Of a stretch of 64,000 bases of DNA, positions 12,201 to 25,102 are shown piece after piece. The translations under genes and the position numbers were made by a program. Source of the stretch: Protea cynaroides. Lineage: Eukaryota; Streptophyta; Magnoliopsida; Proteales; Proteaceae. Position 1 is the first letter of the stretch. The number at the start of each line of letters is the position of its first letter. The notes under the pieces were generated by a model. That model worked only from the letters and a program-made list of their open reading frames with translations, was not told the DNA's origin and did not search any database. The stretch covers positions 43,822,834 to 43,886,833 of the forward strand of contig CM053267.1 of the NCBI GenBank assembly GCA_028583415.1. The letters run 5' to 3'.

Positions 12201-13692
12201 TTAGTCCTACAAAACATCCTAGTCCCAACACCATCAACCTTGATTATCAGTGATTAATCAACCTATACAAAAAATTAGCAGGGAAGGATGGAGAATAATT
12301 TCTCAGTTCTTCTTTTTTAGAACCGATCTATCCTGTATTCTAAATGTAAATTTATTTCAAATGGATTGATTGTCAGGCATTTCTTAATATTAACTAAGAA
12401 CTTGTATATTTATCTATTTTATTTTCTTTTCACAGGAATGGCCACCCGACAACATGACGAGAGCAGCAATTGATAGAGCTGTTTTTTCTAGTTATTCCTC
12501 ACTTCCATGTGCATTTCACCACCTTACAGATTCCACACACTGACTCCATCTATAAATTAATACAAATAGATCTACATCCATGAACTTACAACTTACTGTT
12601 CTGCAAATCCCAGTTTCTCAGTTTACCCAAACCAAACCAATGAGTCTAATTCGTCTCCAATTATTGGAGGCTTCAATTGCTAATCCAGTGATTGGAGTTA
12701 ACTGGGCACGTCTATCAATACATCGATGGGTGTGCCTGATTAACTGCAACCGCTGGATAGACAATTGAAACCTCCAATAATTGAAGACGATTTCAACCCT
12801 AAACCAATCTCTTAACTACACCTGCCTTTCTGACATATTACCTACAAAACCTATATACAATGATTTACAACTTCCTAGTGTTGTCTCTAGATTCCAGACT
12901 GCTTTTTCTCAAGAGACCTGCACACTAGAAGATAGAAACCCAACATTATATAGAGTCGGTCAAACCAAGGTCCGAGGGGTGCACTCTGATACTTAAGTCA
13001 GAAGTTCGAGATATCGAAAATGTTATAGATGAAAATGTCCCCTGTTCGGATATTGACACGTGGCAGAGGACGTATGGACTAGCTATCGGTGGGTAATTTT
13101 TATGCACATCACAAAGGAACTAAGTTAACGCAGGTAAAAGATGGAAGGACAGAAGAAGAGTAGATCTAGAACCTAATTATTGCACGATCTCTGATTTAGA
13201 TATGGCCCATGATCAATTAAACAGTTCAGATCAACAAGTACGAAGGCCACCTGCACTTCATGTGGTTCTGAGAATTGACTTTGAAAATTATAAAGAATTC
13301 CTCCATTACTTCTGTGGATTCCTACTCTTGTTTCATTGAAGCAAAGCATTTCCCTTAGTCCAAGAAATGACAACCCATTTTTAACTAAAACAATTGTCTG
13401 TTTCACAAAATGGAAGACAATAAATACCACAGAGCTCAAAAGAAGAAAAATAAAGAACTCCATCTCCATATTGGATTTAATATAAAAACATACAAATTAA
13501 CAGATGTATTAACTATAATGCACATGCACTTGCACTGGAAATTTAGAGATGAAAACAAAAAGATCCAGTTACATTGAGCATTATCAAACCATAAACCCAT
13601 CTGCATCAATCATTCACCATCTCTTAATAAACAAACAATTATAATAATAGAAAAAGAGGGTGCAATTGGATCCAGATCTTCTGCTTTTCCTC
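12201..13692. other. Intergenic DNA upstream of the RGI3-like receptor kinase
   Basis: No exon with family resemblance was found. The sequence is AT-rich unique DNA with a few TE-like words near 12950-13100. Its distal part, from about 13500, is the promoter-proximal region of the receptor kinase gene. Confidence 0.4.
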
Positions 13693-13698
13693 TATAAA
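13693..13698 (+). promoter_or_regulatory. TATA box of the RGI3-like gene
   Basis: TATAAA within TCTATAAACAAA lies 68 bases upstream of the start codon, which predicts a transcription start near 13724 and a leader of under 40 bases. This is inferred from position and sequence only. Confidence 0.5.
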
Positions 13699-13760
13699 CA
13701 AAACATGGGGTTCACCCCTCAACAATCCCAAAACAGATCACTGTTCTTCTTCCCTTAGCA

Positions 13761-16700
13761 ATGCCTGCAATTCCAAAGAATCTCTTCCCTTCTCCCAATG
13801 TCTTCACTATTACTTTCCTTCTGTCAATAAACTCTCTCTTTTTCTTAAGATGTTTATCCATAGACGTACAAGGACAGGCACTTCTGGCATGGAAGAACAG
13901 TCTAAACAGTTCCACAGACGTTTTAAGGACATGGAATCTTTCGGACCCAAGCCCCTGCCACTGGTTTGGGATTGTTTGCAATTCAAAGGGAGAAGTAATC
14001 CAGATAAGTTTAAAATCAGTAAATTTGCAAGGTCCGCTGCCTTCAAATTTGCACTCTCTCTCATCTTTGAAGTCTCTTGTCATCTCAAGAACCAATCTAA
14101 CAGGGCCAATACCGAATGAAATTGGAGATTATCAAGAATTGGAAATCATCGATCTCAGAAGCAATGCTTTTTCAGGTGAAATCCCTGTTGAAGTTTGCAG
14201 GCTAAGCAAGCTGCGTGGTCTGTTTCTCAGCTCGAATTTTCTTGCCGGAGGAATTCCTTCTGACCTTGGAAATCTTTCAAGCCTTGTGTATCTAACGCTC
14301 TATGACAATCAACTTAGCGGTGATATTCCAAGGAGTATCGGACAACTAAGCAAGCTTGAGGTCTTCAGAGCAGGAGGGAATCAAAATCTGAAAGGTGAGT
14401 TGCCAACAGAGATTGGGAATTGCAGTAATTTAGTAATGTTGGGTCTTGCAGAAACCAGCATTTCAGGAGGTCTTCCTCCATCAATAGGATCACTAAAGAA
14501 GATTAAAACCATAGGGATTTACACATCCCACCTCTCTGGTCCCATTCCAGAAGAGATCGGAAATTGCAGTGAACTGGAGAACCTGTACTTGTATCAGAAT
14601 TCAATCTCCGGTCCCATCCCAAGAAGGATTGGGGAATTGAAGAAGCTTCAGAGCTTACTGTTATGGCAGAACAGTCTTGTGGGTACCATCCCTTATGAGA
14701 GCGGGAACTGCAGAGAGCTTATGGTGGTGGATTTATCGGAGAATCAGCTGACAGGAACCATACCCAGAAGTTTTGGAAATCTCGTGGGCCTTCAGGAGCT
14801 TCAGCTGAGCATCAATCAGTTAACAGGTACTATACCTTCCGAAATCTCAAACTGCACAGCTCTGACTCATCTCGAAATCGACAACAATCAAATTTCTGGT
14901 GAGATTCCAGTGGGCATCGGCAAGCTACAGAGCTTGACATTGTTCTTCGCCTGGCAAAATAAGTTGACGGGGAATATCCCAGGAAGTCTTGCAGATTGTC
15001 AGAATCTTCAAGCTCTTGATCTCTCCTACAACCAACTCTTGGGTCCCATACCAAAGCAAATCTTCGGATTGAAGAATCTCACGAAGCTGCTGCTGTTATC
15101 TAATGATTTATCAGGTTTCATACCACCAGATATCGGAAACTGCACGAATCTGTACCGATTCCGAATCAATAACAACAGATTCACTAGTACGATTCCGGCC
15201 GAGGTTGGTAACTTGAGGAATTTGAATTTCCTAGATATGAGCAACAACCGGTTCGTCGGTGGGATTCCTCCAGCAATCTCCGGATGCGAAAATTTAGAGT
15301 TTCTCGACCTCCATTCCAATGGGCTCACTGGTTCTGTGCCGGAAACGCTCCCGAAAAGCCTGCAATTCGTTGACATATCAGACAATACGCTAACAGGGCC
15401 GTTAACTCCCACCCTAGGATCGTTAACGGAGTTGACAAAACTCATTCTTGGGAAGAATCGAATCAATGGTGGAATCCCAGCAGAGTTGGTGTCGTGCAGT
15501 AAGCTGCAGTTGTTGGACCTCGGAGACAACGGTTTCTCAGGCCAGATACCAAAGGAATTGGGTAAGATACCAGCACTGGAGATATCTCTGAATCTCAGCC
15601 GCAATCAGCTCTTGGGTGAAATCCCATCTGAATTCTCTGGTCTGAACAAGCTGGGGATCCTGGATCTCTCCCACAACCAGCTCACTGGGAAAGTAGACAT
15701 GCTTGCTGGCCTTCAGAACCTGGTCGTCCTCAATATATCCTTCAATGGCTTATCAGGAGAATTACCAGACACCCCATTCTTCCGGAAGCTCCCACTGAGC
15801 GACCTGATGGGGAATAAAGCGCTCTACATCGCCGTCAATGGCGTCGTGACACCAGCTGATCGAGGTCAGACCAATAAACCCGCATTGAAGCTGGCAATGT
15901 CCTTCCTCATCAGTGCCAGTGCGGTGCTGCTACTGGTGACGGCGTACATTCTGGTGCGCCAGCATGCGGCGGCGAACAGAGTACCTGCGGAGGATGACAG
16001 ATGGGAGATGACTCTCTATCAGAAGTTTGAATTCTCCATTGATGACGTCATCCGGAATCTGACCTCTGCAAATGTGATCGGCACCGGAAGCTCAGGGGTG
16101 GTGTACAGGGTGACGATTCCCAATGGGGTAACGCTGGCGGTGAAGAAGATGTGGTCATCTTCGTCGGATTCGGAGTCCGATTTGGAGAAGGGAGAGACAG
16201 AGCCAGGAGCATTCGGATCGGAGATCCGAACACTGGGGTCGATCCGGCACCGGAATATAGTGAGGCTCTTGGGGTGGTGCAGGAGTAGCAGTGTGAAGCT
16301 GCTGTTCTACGACTACTTACCAAATGGGAGCTTGAATTCCATGCTGCATGGTGATGAACAGGGTAAGCGAGCGGCGGAGTGGGAGTCCAGGTATGATGTA
16401 GTGCTGGGAGTGGCGCATGCACTGTCGTATCTACACCATGACTGTGTCCCTGCCATCTTGCATGGTGATGTCAAGGCCATGAATGTCTTGTTGGGACCGG
16501 GTTTGGAGCCTTACCTAGCTGACTTTGGGTTAGCCAGGCTTGTTAATGTTGCTGATGATGACTCCTCCAAGTTGACTGTCAAGCCTCATCTTGCTGGATC
16601 CTATGGTTACATAGCTCCTGGTATGTTTGATCTCATCACTATTCATATTCAATGAGTCCCACACTCCACGAACAGTAGTGGGATTCAGTTCTAGTTTTTA

Positions 16701-17215
16701 CACAATTTCATCTTTACATTATTATCAATTGATTAATTCTCTTTAATGTAGAGCATGCATCGATGCAACGTATCACAGAGAAGAGTGATGTTTATAGCTT
16801 TGGTGTAGTAGTATTGGAAGTGCTTACGGGAAGACATCCATTGGATCCAACATTGCCAGGAGGGGCACACCTGGTTCAATGGGTTCGAGATCACTTACAA
16901 AGGAAGGGTGACCCAGTGGACATCCTTGACCCAAGGCTGCAAGGCCGGCCTGACCCTCAGGTGCATGAGATGCTTCAGACACTTGCAGTTTCCTTCTTAT
17001 GTGTCAGCACACGGGCTAGCGATCGCCCCACGATGAAGGATGTTGTGGCCATGCTCAAGGAGATCCGGCAGGTCGACGTCCCAAGGTCGGAAACAGACTT
17101 AGTGAAGAAGAATGCATCATCCAAGGTTCTTTCTTCTCCTCAGGCTCAGAACCTGGTCTTGGAAGGATCTTCCAACTGCTCTTTTGCCTTTTCTGATGAC
17201 TCTATCACCATTTAA
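13761..17215 (+). CDS. LRR receptor-like serine/threonine kinase, RGI3-like (LRR-XI), 1107 aa
   Basis: Exon 1 is 13761-16620 and exon 2 is 16752-17215, joined in phase at the APE motif (GCTCCTG|AGCATGC). The layout is: signal peptide (about residues 1-36), an LRRNT cap with SPCHWFGIVC, roughly two dozen 24-residue plant LRRs, a transmembrane helix at about 710-733, and a kinase domain from about 770. The kinase has the glycine loop GTGSSGVVYRV, the ATP lysine in LAVKKMW, HGDVKAMNVL near residue 901 and DFG at 921. The ectodomain and C-terminus (GSSNCSFAFSDDSI) match the RGF1-insensitive receptor RGI3 (At4g26540 by memory), one of the RGI receptors for root meristem growth factor/GOLVEN peptides at the plasma membrane. 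The intron position inside the kinase is typical of LRR-XI. The catalytic loop lacks the usual arginine (HGD instead of HRD). Confidence 0.93.
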
Positions 17216-18227
17216 AATTTTAAGACCAAACGTTTCACAACCCAGGATTATTGATTGTCAACCGACTACTGGCTGCAGCCCGAGTGAAACAGGCCACATA
17301 GCAGTGGAGAAGTTATATATTGTACGGGCATTCAATCACTGAATCCGCAATGGTCTAAGCAAACAATACGAGGGAGGTTAAGCGAAGACAAGCATGTGAT
17401 AGATGAGTCAGTCCATATAAGCAAACAAATGGAATCTCTCAGACGTCCAAAACCCAATCCAAAAGAATCATGTACATTTTTCTATCTATCAGGAATTCTA
17501 TACCCAATGTGTATCAGGGGCAGGAGTCCGGTCCTGTCGGGAGAGATGCTCCAGTCTCCACATATTATTAGATGTTTGCTGGGTTTCGTTCTGTCTTCAT
17601 TCATCTATTGTTACATATACATTGAAGTTGAAACTCATCCAACTGAAGATAAATACACGCAGTTTTCATCATAGTTTCATTATGGCAACCCAAGGAAAAA
17701 TAAAAAAAAGACCCAGCTTTAATCAACCAAATTCATGCTACATTACATAATAATAACATACATCAGAACTTTTGTTTAGTGAAACATACAAATCCCATCA
17801 ACATTCAATAGCTGCCAATTCCCTCCCCCCTCCCTCCTGGCCTGCCACATGTCACCTGGCTGCAAGTCATTGTCATACTACATCTGCCAGGCCAACACAG
17901 GCAACACCTTCTATGCGATGGGCATGTCAGAATTCAAAGACAACATGAATCCTTGGCTTTTGCATTGTATCATAAGGAAACTGATTCGCCTGCTACCATA
18001 TACATGAGAAAGTAGATACCAGACTGAAGTCATTGGTTCTTATGATACTCAAGTTAAGCAGTAGCTCAGAACTCGTAGATCACAATTTGCAGGAACTTAA
18101 AAACTCAAGAGGCCTTTGTGATGGCAATTTCCTCTCTGACTTGTCTGACCAATGACGAACCCCTTCATCAACTGGTAAATTTTTTTCTTAATATCATGTA
18201 ATAGAAGGATTTAAAGATGAGCGTGGT
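17216..18227. other. Region between convergent RGI3-like and RecX genes
   Basis: The 1-kb interval between two genes that converge must hold both 3' untranslated regions. No exon is seen. The region just after 17215 is the receptor kinase 3' end, and the region just before 18228 is the RecX 3' end read on the minus strand. Confidence 0.5.
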
Positions 18228-21200
18228 CTATGGTGGATTCTGGCTTTCCAACTTCTTTACAATGTAGTTCGTAACCCTCCAGTCAAACCCTCGGTACTGT
18301 AACCACCTAACAATTCGTGATTTTCGTGTCTCATGTGGCACATCTCGGCCCTGCATCCACTTCTTGGAGGCCTGAACAAATAGACGTTCCAATGAAGATT
18401 CTGACATGCCAAATCTGAACTCCTGATCACAACCAGAATCACCATGCTCAAAAGTGAGTTTCATTGCCTTCTCTGCATCTGCTTCATCCACTCCCTTTAG
18501 GAACAGTGCCTGATCCCACAAGGTGAACCAGCTATTGGATTCAATACTTCCTTTCAACAATAACATTAGAAAATGAGGAGAATTATCATATATATTCTTA
18601 TTGTTTAAACAAAATGGAAACAATAAGATGCCTCCACATTTATAAATGGATTTGTCAATCCAAACATGGCAGCTGCCTCAGTGCCTTATAATATCAATAA
18701 ACCAACAAAATACATATTTTCTAATAATTAATAGAACCTACAGAGGGGGTGTCATCTGAAGTTGTAACCTCACTTCCCTCAAACCCCATTTTGTTAAGCA
18801 CATGAGTCTCAAAGGAGGGTAAAAGTAGATTTTGAAATCCCCCTTTAAAATTTATTTGTGCCAATAGGAAGGTCAGAAATGTAAAATTTGGTCTCTTAAA
18901 CATGCCAACAATGATTCTCCTTTCCCTTTCTCATTAGAGGAACCAAATTTAGGAAAAGAAGAACACGGAGCAGGGAACTCCAATTCTGCTACGGTACTCG
19001 GAAGGACTGGAGACGAGGGTTTTTGTAGGAGATGGAACTCAAGGTGACTTGTCGTGAAGAGCAAATTGGAGGTTAAGGGGGGGGGGGGGGGGGGGGGGGG
19101 GGGGGAGGGGCCATTATCATATGGGCATGCAAAGTTCGGATTCCCATGGCACAGTGTTCATATGCATGGCAGCGACTGACATGCTGGATTATGGATCTCA
19201 GCATTCACAATACTGGTGATTGAGACTGTGAAGCGGCTATATTTCTGGTTGGTTTCATGTGCATTCCCATCGGTTTCATCCCATTGTAGCATAAGGCAAG
19301 ACTATATTTTTGGCAAGTACTAAAAAAAGAGAATGTTAATCAGCACTTTGTGTGGTTTTAAGATTCTGCCCCATTGATATGTTATTGTGACAAAGATTTA
19401 AAATGTCACATACTTTTCAACACTTACGTGGAAAATACCATTTGCCCTTCAACAAATTCTGTTTGTCAATCAGTGCATGATTGCCTCAGGGCAACAAAAA
19501 TAGGTTATAATTTTTTATTGACACTTTCAGGGGTGTCAATCAGATTTTCCCTATTTAATAATCCCTAAATAAAACCAGAAAAGCATATTTTGTTGGAAGA
19601 AGAATGTCTAGTATTTCATGCATGGGTTTGTGGAATGATTCCAAATGGCTGTTAATGTACCTGTATGGGTTTCGCTATAAAAATTTATAAACATGACATT
19701 CTCTGTAACAAGACGAGAAGCGTGAGGACGAATGGCTGTAATCCTATTCTCCATTTATAGTGAAATAGTTCTGATCTCACCATGGACGTAGGCAAGAAAT
19801 CTTGCCAAACCACGTCAATATATGCGTTAAGCGATTGTTTCTTTCTATTTCGTTTTACTTTTCTACATTGTGATTAATCATTAATGTTCGATTTTTCTAC
19901 AAATTTGACCTCAGACCTTAGATTTTCGAGTTGTCCAACTATATCAGTTTAGTTCCCCATGTTCTCTTTTCTCTTTTTCCTCCTTTTCACTTTAGAAGTG
20001 CAGAATAATAGCATCTAACCAAATCTTAAATTGGATTATCTCAACTAATAATCTTGAGTTATTATTATACCTTAAACTAAATACCAAAGTCTATGTTTCA
20101 GGAATTCTAGGATTCCCAAACTGCACCTTTTGGCATTTCAAAATACCAGTTCCTCTGGCAGCATGAACCATAGATCTAGCTCGTACCATACCATACTGCC
20201 AAGTGCCAAGACTTTGGCATCTTTTCTTCTTGTTCTTCTTCTTCTTCCTTTTTTTTTTTAAGATATTAAAACCCAAGTTCTAATATTTCAAAATGATTCT
20301 CTCAATTTCAAGAATAGACTGTACTAGTTTCAATCAAAGAGTCAGAAATTTTAATAATCTATAAACATTTGTATATCTATACTTGTCCAGCTTCATATCA
20401 CAACCCAAGTACACTTAAATAGAAAAGATTACTATATTAGAAACTAAGCAGCACTGGCAAATTTTGTATAATACACCCAATAGGAAGGTGATACTGTGCA
20501 AACTTCATTCTTGAATGGAAAAGCAGTCTGGAACATAGTTGTCAAGGTGCCAAGGCGACCCAAGGCGTTAGAGAGGTGTTTGGGCACTTAGGCGTACCCA
20601 AGGCGTATCCAAGGCAGTGTAAGGGTAAATCTTAACAAGAGGATTTATAGAAAAAGGAGAGGTAAGCGCATCATTATTGTTTTTAATACATATGCATGAT
20701 TCCATGCATTATGGTGTATATATATACTTTATACATTTAATAAAAATGCAACAAATGGCATTAGTTAAAAAAATTAAATAAACAAATAAAACAAAACGTG
20801 ATATAATAAGGCGACCAACTACCTAGCCCTATCTGACTCGCCCAAACACCTAGGCGTTGCCTAGGCGACGCCTTGACAACTATGGTCTGGAAATGAGCAT
20901 TCACTTACTTGCTTGATCCTCCTAGGCCCCCAAAATGACGAAGACCATCTAGACCGTGAAAAAGCTTCCGCATATAAGTAATCATTGAGCAACCCCCTAC
21001 AAGAAACCAGAAAGATTGAGGAGGATCTTGTCAACTCGGAGATAGGCCTTCATCTATTGCAATTTGGTGTGAGCATTTCAAAAGAAAAATGTGGTAGAAA
21101 GTAAATCTATCTGCAAAGGACAGTATATGAGACACATCTATAGACCTCCAACCCACTCTCATATAAATGTCTACTTTGATGCAGATGAAGATCCTGGACG

Positions 21201-23723
21201 GCTATAATTTACCATAATTCAAATGTTGGTTACTTAGATTGGTTGATGAATTAAGTGTGGTATACTCTGTAATAGCTTGTCAAAGTGTCAAAGGAACCAC
21301 CTAATTATAACTTACTTTCCAAAAAAAAAAAAAAGTACATTAGTTTCAAAAAATTCGCCCAGATCAACAAACATGACAGGAAGACCATATCAGATAGATA
21401 GTATCAATCTGAAGGTGGAGCACTTTTTGGTGTCACCGATATGGCTGGGATGCTACCAAAAGCGAATAGAAGTCATTGGGATGAAGAAGGGAAAATTTGC
21501 TACACACCTGCGCCGGAAATCAGTTATTACTTCTTCAATTATATTGTCAGGAAAACTCTTTCCACGCAGTTTTTTACGCAGCTCAACTTCTGTAAATGCT
21601 CTGCAGAAGTAGAGAGTACAGTTCAGCTGATTGACAGAGTACATATAGAATGAGACTGTATGGCTAAGAGCAGGTGACTAAATTAAGGCAATGCAGTCAA
21701 GGCTAGGCAAAGCATGCACATGCAGAGACGAAGAAAAGCATTCTAAGATTCACACCTGAAGTCAGTCGAAAAGGTAAATTCCATGTATACTCCCAAGTTT
21801 CTCAAAAAACTTATGAATTAACCATTCAACTTTCAAGAATTGCGGCGTGAAGAAATTTACCTTCTCCAAAGAAATCAATAGATTAAGATAATAATTTCTT
21901 GATCAAAAGCAACACTTCAGGCAATCAACTAGCAGTACATCCATCTTGCAACAACTAGTCTAACTCATAGTATTAAATAGATGACTTTACTTATTTAACT
22001 TTTTGCATAAATATTGATAAACTTTACCTTAATGCAGTCGCTAGTGTAATGGCGGGTTAAGTCAATCGACTAATCCTTCTTTCTTTCTTTTTTTGGGTAA
22101 AAAATCAATCGACTAATCATTACCTAGGAAGGGTTTAAACTACATTGTGATGAGCTCAGTGACAAAGAAAACATCAGTAAGTCTTAAACTTAAAAATTCT
22201 CTTACCCGATTATCAGATGAAATAAAATTAACCTGCATTTAGGAGTCAGGCATGAAATCAGGGCAAACCATCTTTAGATAAATATTTGTGAATCTGTTAG
22301 GAAACAAAGATTTATCAGAGCACTTTATTGTGGAATGATCTGAAGAAAAACTAGGCCATAAAAAGAACCTAATTACCTATTAAGGCACTGAGAGTTCACA
22401 ACGTATATGCAACAAGATCAACAGTCAAGAATTAGTAGCAATATGATAAATTTTCTTTACACTCGAGTTTTCCTTATTCTGATAAGGTTTATTTAGAAAT
22501 ACAGAAGGAAAAGAGAGTAACATATTTGATGGAGAAATAAAATTTCCACCGCGCAAGAGCTCACAAGGGTAAGAAGGAAAGGAATCAACACCACTTGAAA
22601 TTACAAGAAGCTACTAAAGAGATATTCTAACCTCCTTGCAAGTGCTTCAATGACCACTTTCTCCACATCTTGTTTAGTTTTTTTGGTTTTTAATGCATCC
22701 TCTTCATAAAGCTTCTTCACAAAAGAGGTTCCAATTTCATCGTCAACCATTTCAAGCTCCTCCACAACGTCGTGATCAACGACATCCAGCTCATTATTAG
22801 TGTCATCATTCAACTGTAAAGATTGGCTGGTATTCCCAAATGCATGGATTGATTTCACTATAAAAGAAGAAGAGGACAAAGGAAAATCCAGAATGATGAT
22901 CAGGTAATCACAAAAGCAACAGTTTGAATGTGAGAGAATAGGTATTATAAGCTTATTAAAAGGGTGAACTACGTAGTACTTCTGAGGCACAATGTGCACC
23001 CCCAAGGACAGCAATGTGCGAGACAGATTTTAATGGCGCAAAGTAATCAAGTAAGCCATGCACCGTATCAGCTCTACATAAAACCCTATAATGAAGATAG
23101 ATTTGTTTGATCCACCCACCCACCCACCCACACACACACACACACAAGAGATTTGTTTGATGTATGGAATCAATGTGTGTTTCAACAGAATTATACCACT
23201 TTCAGCAAGGGAAGGTTGATCTCGATATTCCTCATCCAAGCCCGATATTCTCCGGACACCTCTCCCACTCTGTGGGTTCTTTTCCCTAAAAGAATTGGAA
23301 TCCGCACAGTTATCAATTTCTTCGGAGCTCTTCGTAGGAGGAGTAAATGGTTTCTCGTCGACCTTGCGATATTTCTTAGGAATGTACCTAACGGGTCCGG
23401 AGGATCCGTAACCTCTACAACAGCTGATGACACTGGCTCTTTTCACCCTAAATTGAAAAACCAATTCAGAAGTACATTAATTAGAAGCTTTACAAACATT
23501 TCGTTGAGATCAAACATCATTTTTCGCAATCCCCAATCGATTTCATGCCAGGGTAGGATTGTTCTGACGCCTCAGGGTGGGGGTAAAAAATCATCTAACA
23601 TGCTCGTTAAATATATGGAAAACTGTATAAGAAAATCAATAGAGAGACAAACTGAGGGAGTAGGAAACAAAATCCAAGCTTGACTGAGAATTTGATGCAG
23701 AGATTCCCCAAGACAATCGCCAT
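18228..23723 (-). CDS. RecX-family regulatory protein, 336 aa, 6 exons
   Basis: Exons in transcript order on the minus strand are 23723-23653, 23447-23197, 22857-22632, 21600-21508, 20996-20909 and 18509-18228, with TAG at 18230-18228. All junctions are GT-AG and in phase. The C-terminal half is a RecX three-helix repeat array: FTEVELRKKLRGKSFPDN, then GLLNDYLYAEAFSRSRW, then WGPRRIKQALFLKGV, and at the end RIVRWLQYRGFDWRVTNYIV. RecX in bacteria binds RecA filaments and inhibits them. Plant members (At3g13226 by memory) carry N-terminal extensions and are thought to act on organelle RecA, as shown in moss. The first ~190 residues here are weakly conserved and start with a hydrophobic, serine-poor leader that could be a transit peptide. 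The first exon is the least certain, as it rests on phase matching and on ATG GCG context. Intron 5 is the largest and holds a hAT-type MITE. Confidence 0.85.
19078..19106. repeat. Poly-G run of about 26 bases in RecX intron
   Basis: A near-pure G run followed by AGGGG. In the RecX transcript it reads as poly-C. Length is unreliable in any assembly. Confidence 0.8.
20534..20884. mobile_element. hAT-type MITE, full copy, in RecX intron 5
   Basis: The 351-bp element starts CATAGTTGTCAAGG and ends CCTTGACAACTATG, perfect inverted termini. It is flanked by a perfect 8-bp direct repeat GTCTGGAA (20526-20533 and 20885-20892). The interior has GCCTAGGCG-type repeats near both ends and an AT-rich middle. 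Its right edge lies only 24 bases from the 5' splice site of RecX exon 5 (exon edge 20909). Confidence 0.9.
23112..23146. repeat. (CCCA)n-(CA)n compound microsatellite
   Basis: CCCA repeats merge into CA repeats. The word ATTTGTTTGAT flanks the run on both sides (23101-23111 and 23151-23161), which suggests origin by slippage or local duplication. It lies in RecX intron 2. Confidence 0.85.
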
Positions 23724-25102
23724 TTCGCGCCTTCTTCAGGTTTCAGGGACGAAGTGGAACCCTATTCGAGCGGGAAATTTTGACACTCTTACTAGTGCGT
23801 CTAATGAACTATCCCGCAAGGGCTGCCGCTTTGAATAAGGGTATTTTGGTAACTTCAAAACAGAGGTAGAAATTGGAATGAGAATGATTTTTTTTTTTTT
23901 TATTTATTTTTTTTGAGGTAAGAGATAGAATGAGGACTTCGTAAATTGGAGAATTTTTATCTGAAATGTCATAGAGATTAATCCTTTTAACATTAACAAT
24001 TGAGAAGCTTACAGTACATGTTGGTTTTTTTTTTTTCTAATGAAATGGACAACATTTAAAGGGCTAATCAACTCATAGTATTGTGGAACGTCATATATCT
24101 TTTGTAAAATACAAAGACTAAACCCAGCACATAGACATTTCTTTTGATAACATATTTTGTTCATTTAACTATTTCAATTTGGGTTGCTTTTTTTTTTTTT
24201 TAGGTAAATAATTTGGGTTGTTCTTGTTCTAAGTTCTTGCTTCATCATTTACAAGTGGAAAAACGCATATCATAAGCCATTAATGGATTATCAGATAGAT
24301 GTGAGGGGTCGAATTTGGATCCATGAGAAGACAATTGCTAGCATAGTTGGTGGTACCTCTATTAGTAAATTGCTCGGGTCCCCAGAAATCATGGGACCCC
24401 TACTTCACCAAGGAGGGGGTTGTTGAAGCTGTAAGCATTAAACACAATATAAGAAAAATGATCCATACGCTTGCAACTTCATGAGCCCTCGATCTCACAT
24501 TCTCTCTTTCTCTTTCTCTTTCTTGACACTCTTATCTCTCCCTTGATACTTTGTCCCTTGTATATGAAATGTATACCCACCCTCTATGGTGCTCCCATTG
24601 GTCCAAATCCTCTGTTTGTACATGAACCCTTCAAATGATCTAATCTTTTTACTAAGTAAAAAAAGTATTTTGGAAAATAAAAAGGACAGATGTTTTTTGA
24701 ATATGTTTTGTGTTGCATGAAAAAGAAAAAAGAAACATGTATTGCGAGGTTACATAGTACAAGTGAAAACATCCATAATGCACACATCAATGAACCTCAA
24801 ATCTGAATCAAAAGTTATACAATAACCAAATGACATGACTTTTGTGCACGACCACAATTGCATGCATCGGTTCTTCTTTTTTCGTTCTTCGTTCTTCGTT
24901 CTTTGTTCTTCGTTCTTGTTCAATAGGTGGCGGTATAAATGAAATTACACATCCTCTCCATTCACGCCGCCCCACCATCCACCAAAAAAAAAAACTTTTT
25001 TTCGAGAACAAATAAACCTAACTTTACAAGATAATTAAAAGGGCTATTTTGATGATGGATTGGATTTACTTCTCTCTGTCATATATATAAAGTTTCTGAT
25101 CA
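23724..25102. other. Region between RecX 5' end and DUF868 3' end
   Basis: Both flanking genes are on the minus strand, so this holds the RecX promoter and the DUF868 3' untranslated region. The part from 23724 to 23850 is GC-richer and close to the RecX start. Elsewhere there are T-runs and a TTCGTTC-type short tandem repeat near 24880-24915. No exon was found. Confidence 0.45.

Noticed and set aside
13810..16422. Several antisense and alternate-frame open frames over the receptor kinase
   Set aside because: They are shadows of the strongly conserved LRR and kinase frame.
18510..18623. Extending the last RecX exon to 18623
   Set aside because: The added residues (NSWFTLWDQ) do not fit the RecX fold, while splicing at 18509 joins RRIKQ to ALFLKGV as in the family.
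23030..23464. Start of RecX at the ATG at 23464
   Set aside because: That ATG lies in intron-like sequence before a good acceptor (TTTCAATTTAG). The exon at 23653-23723 joins in phase and gives a more usual MA-type start, though this remains the weakest exon.
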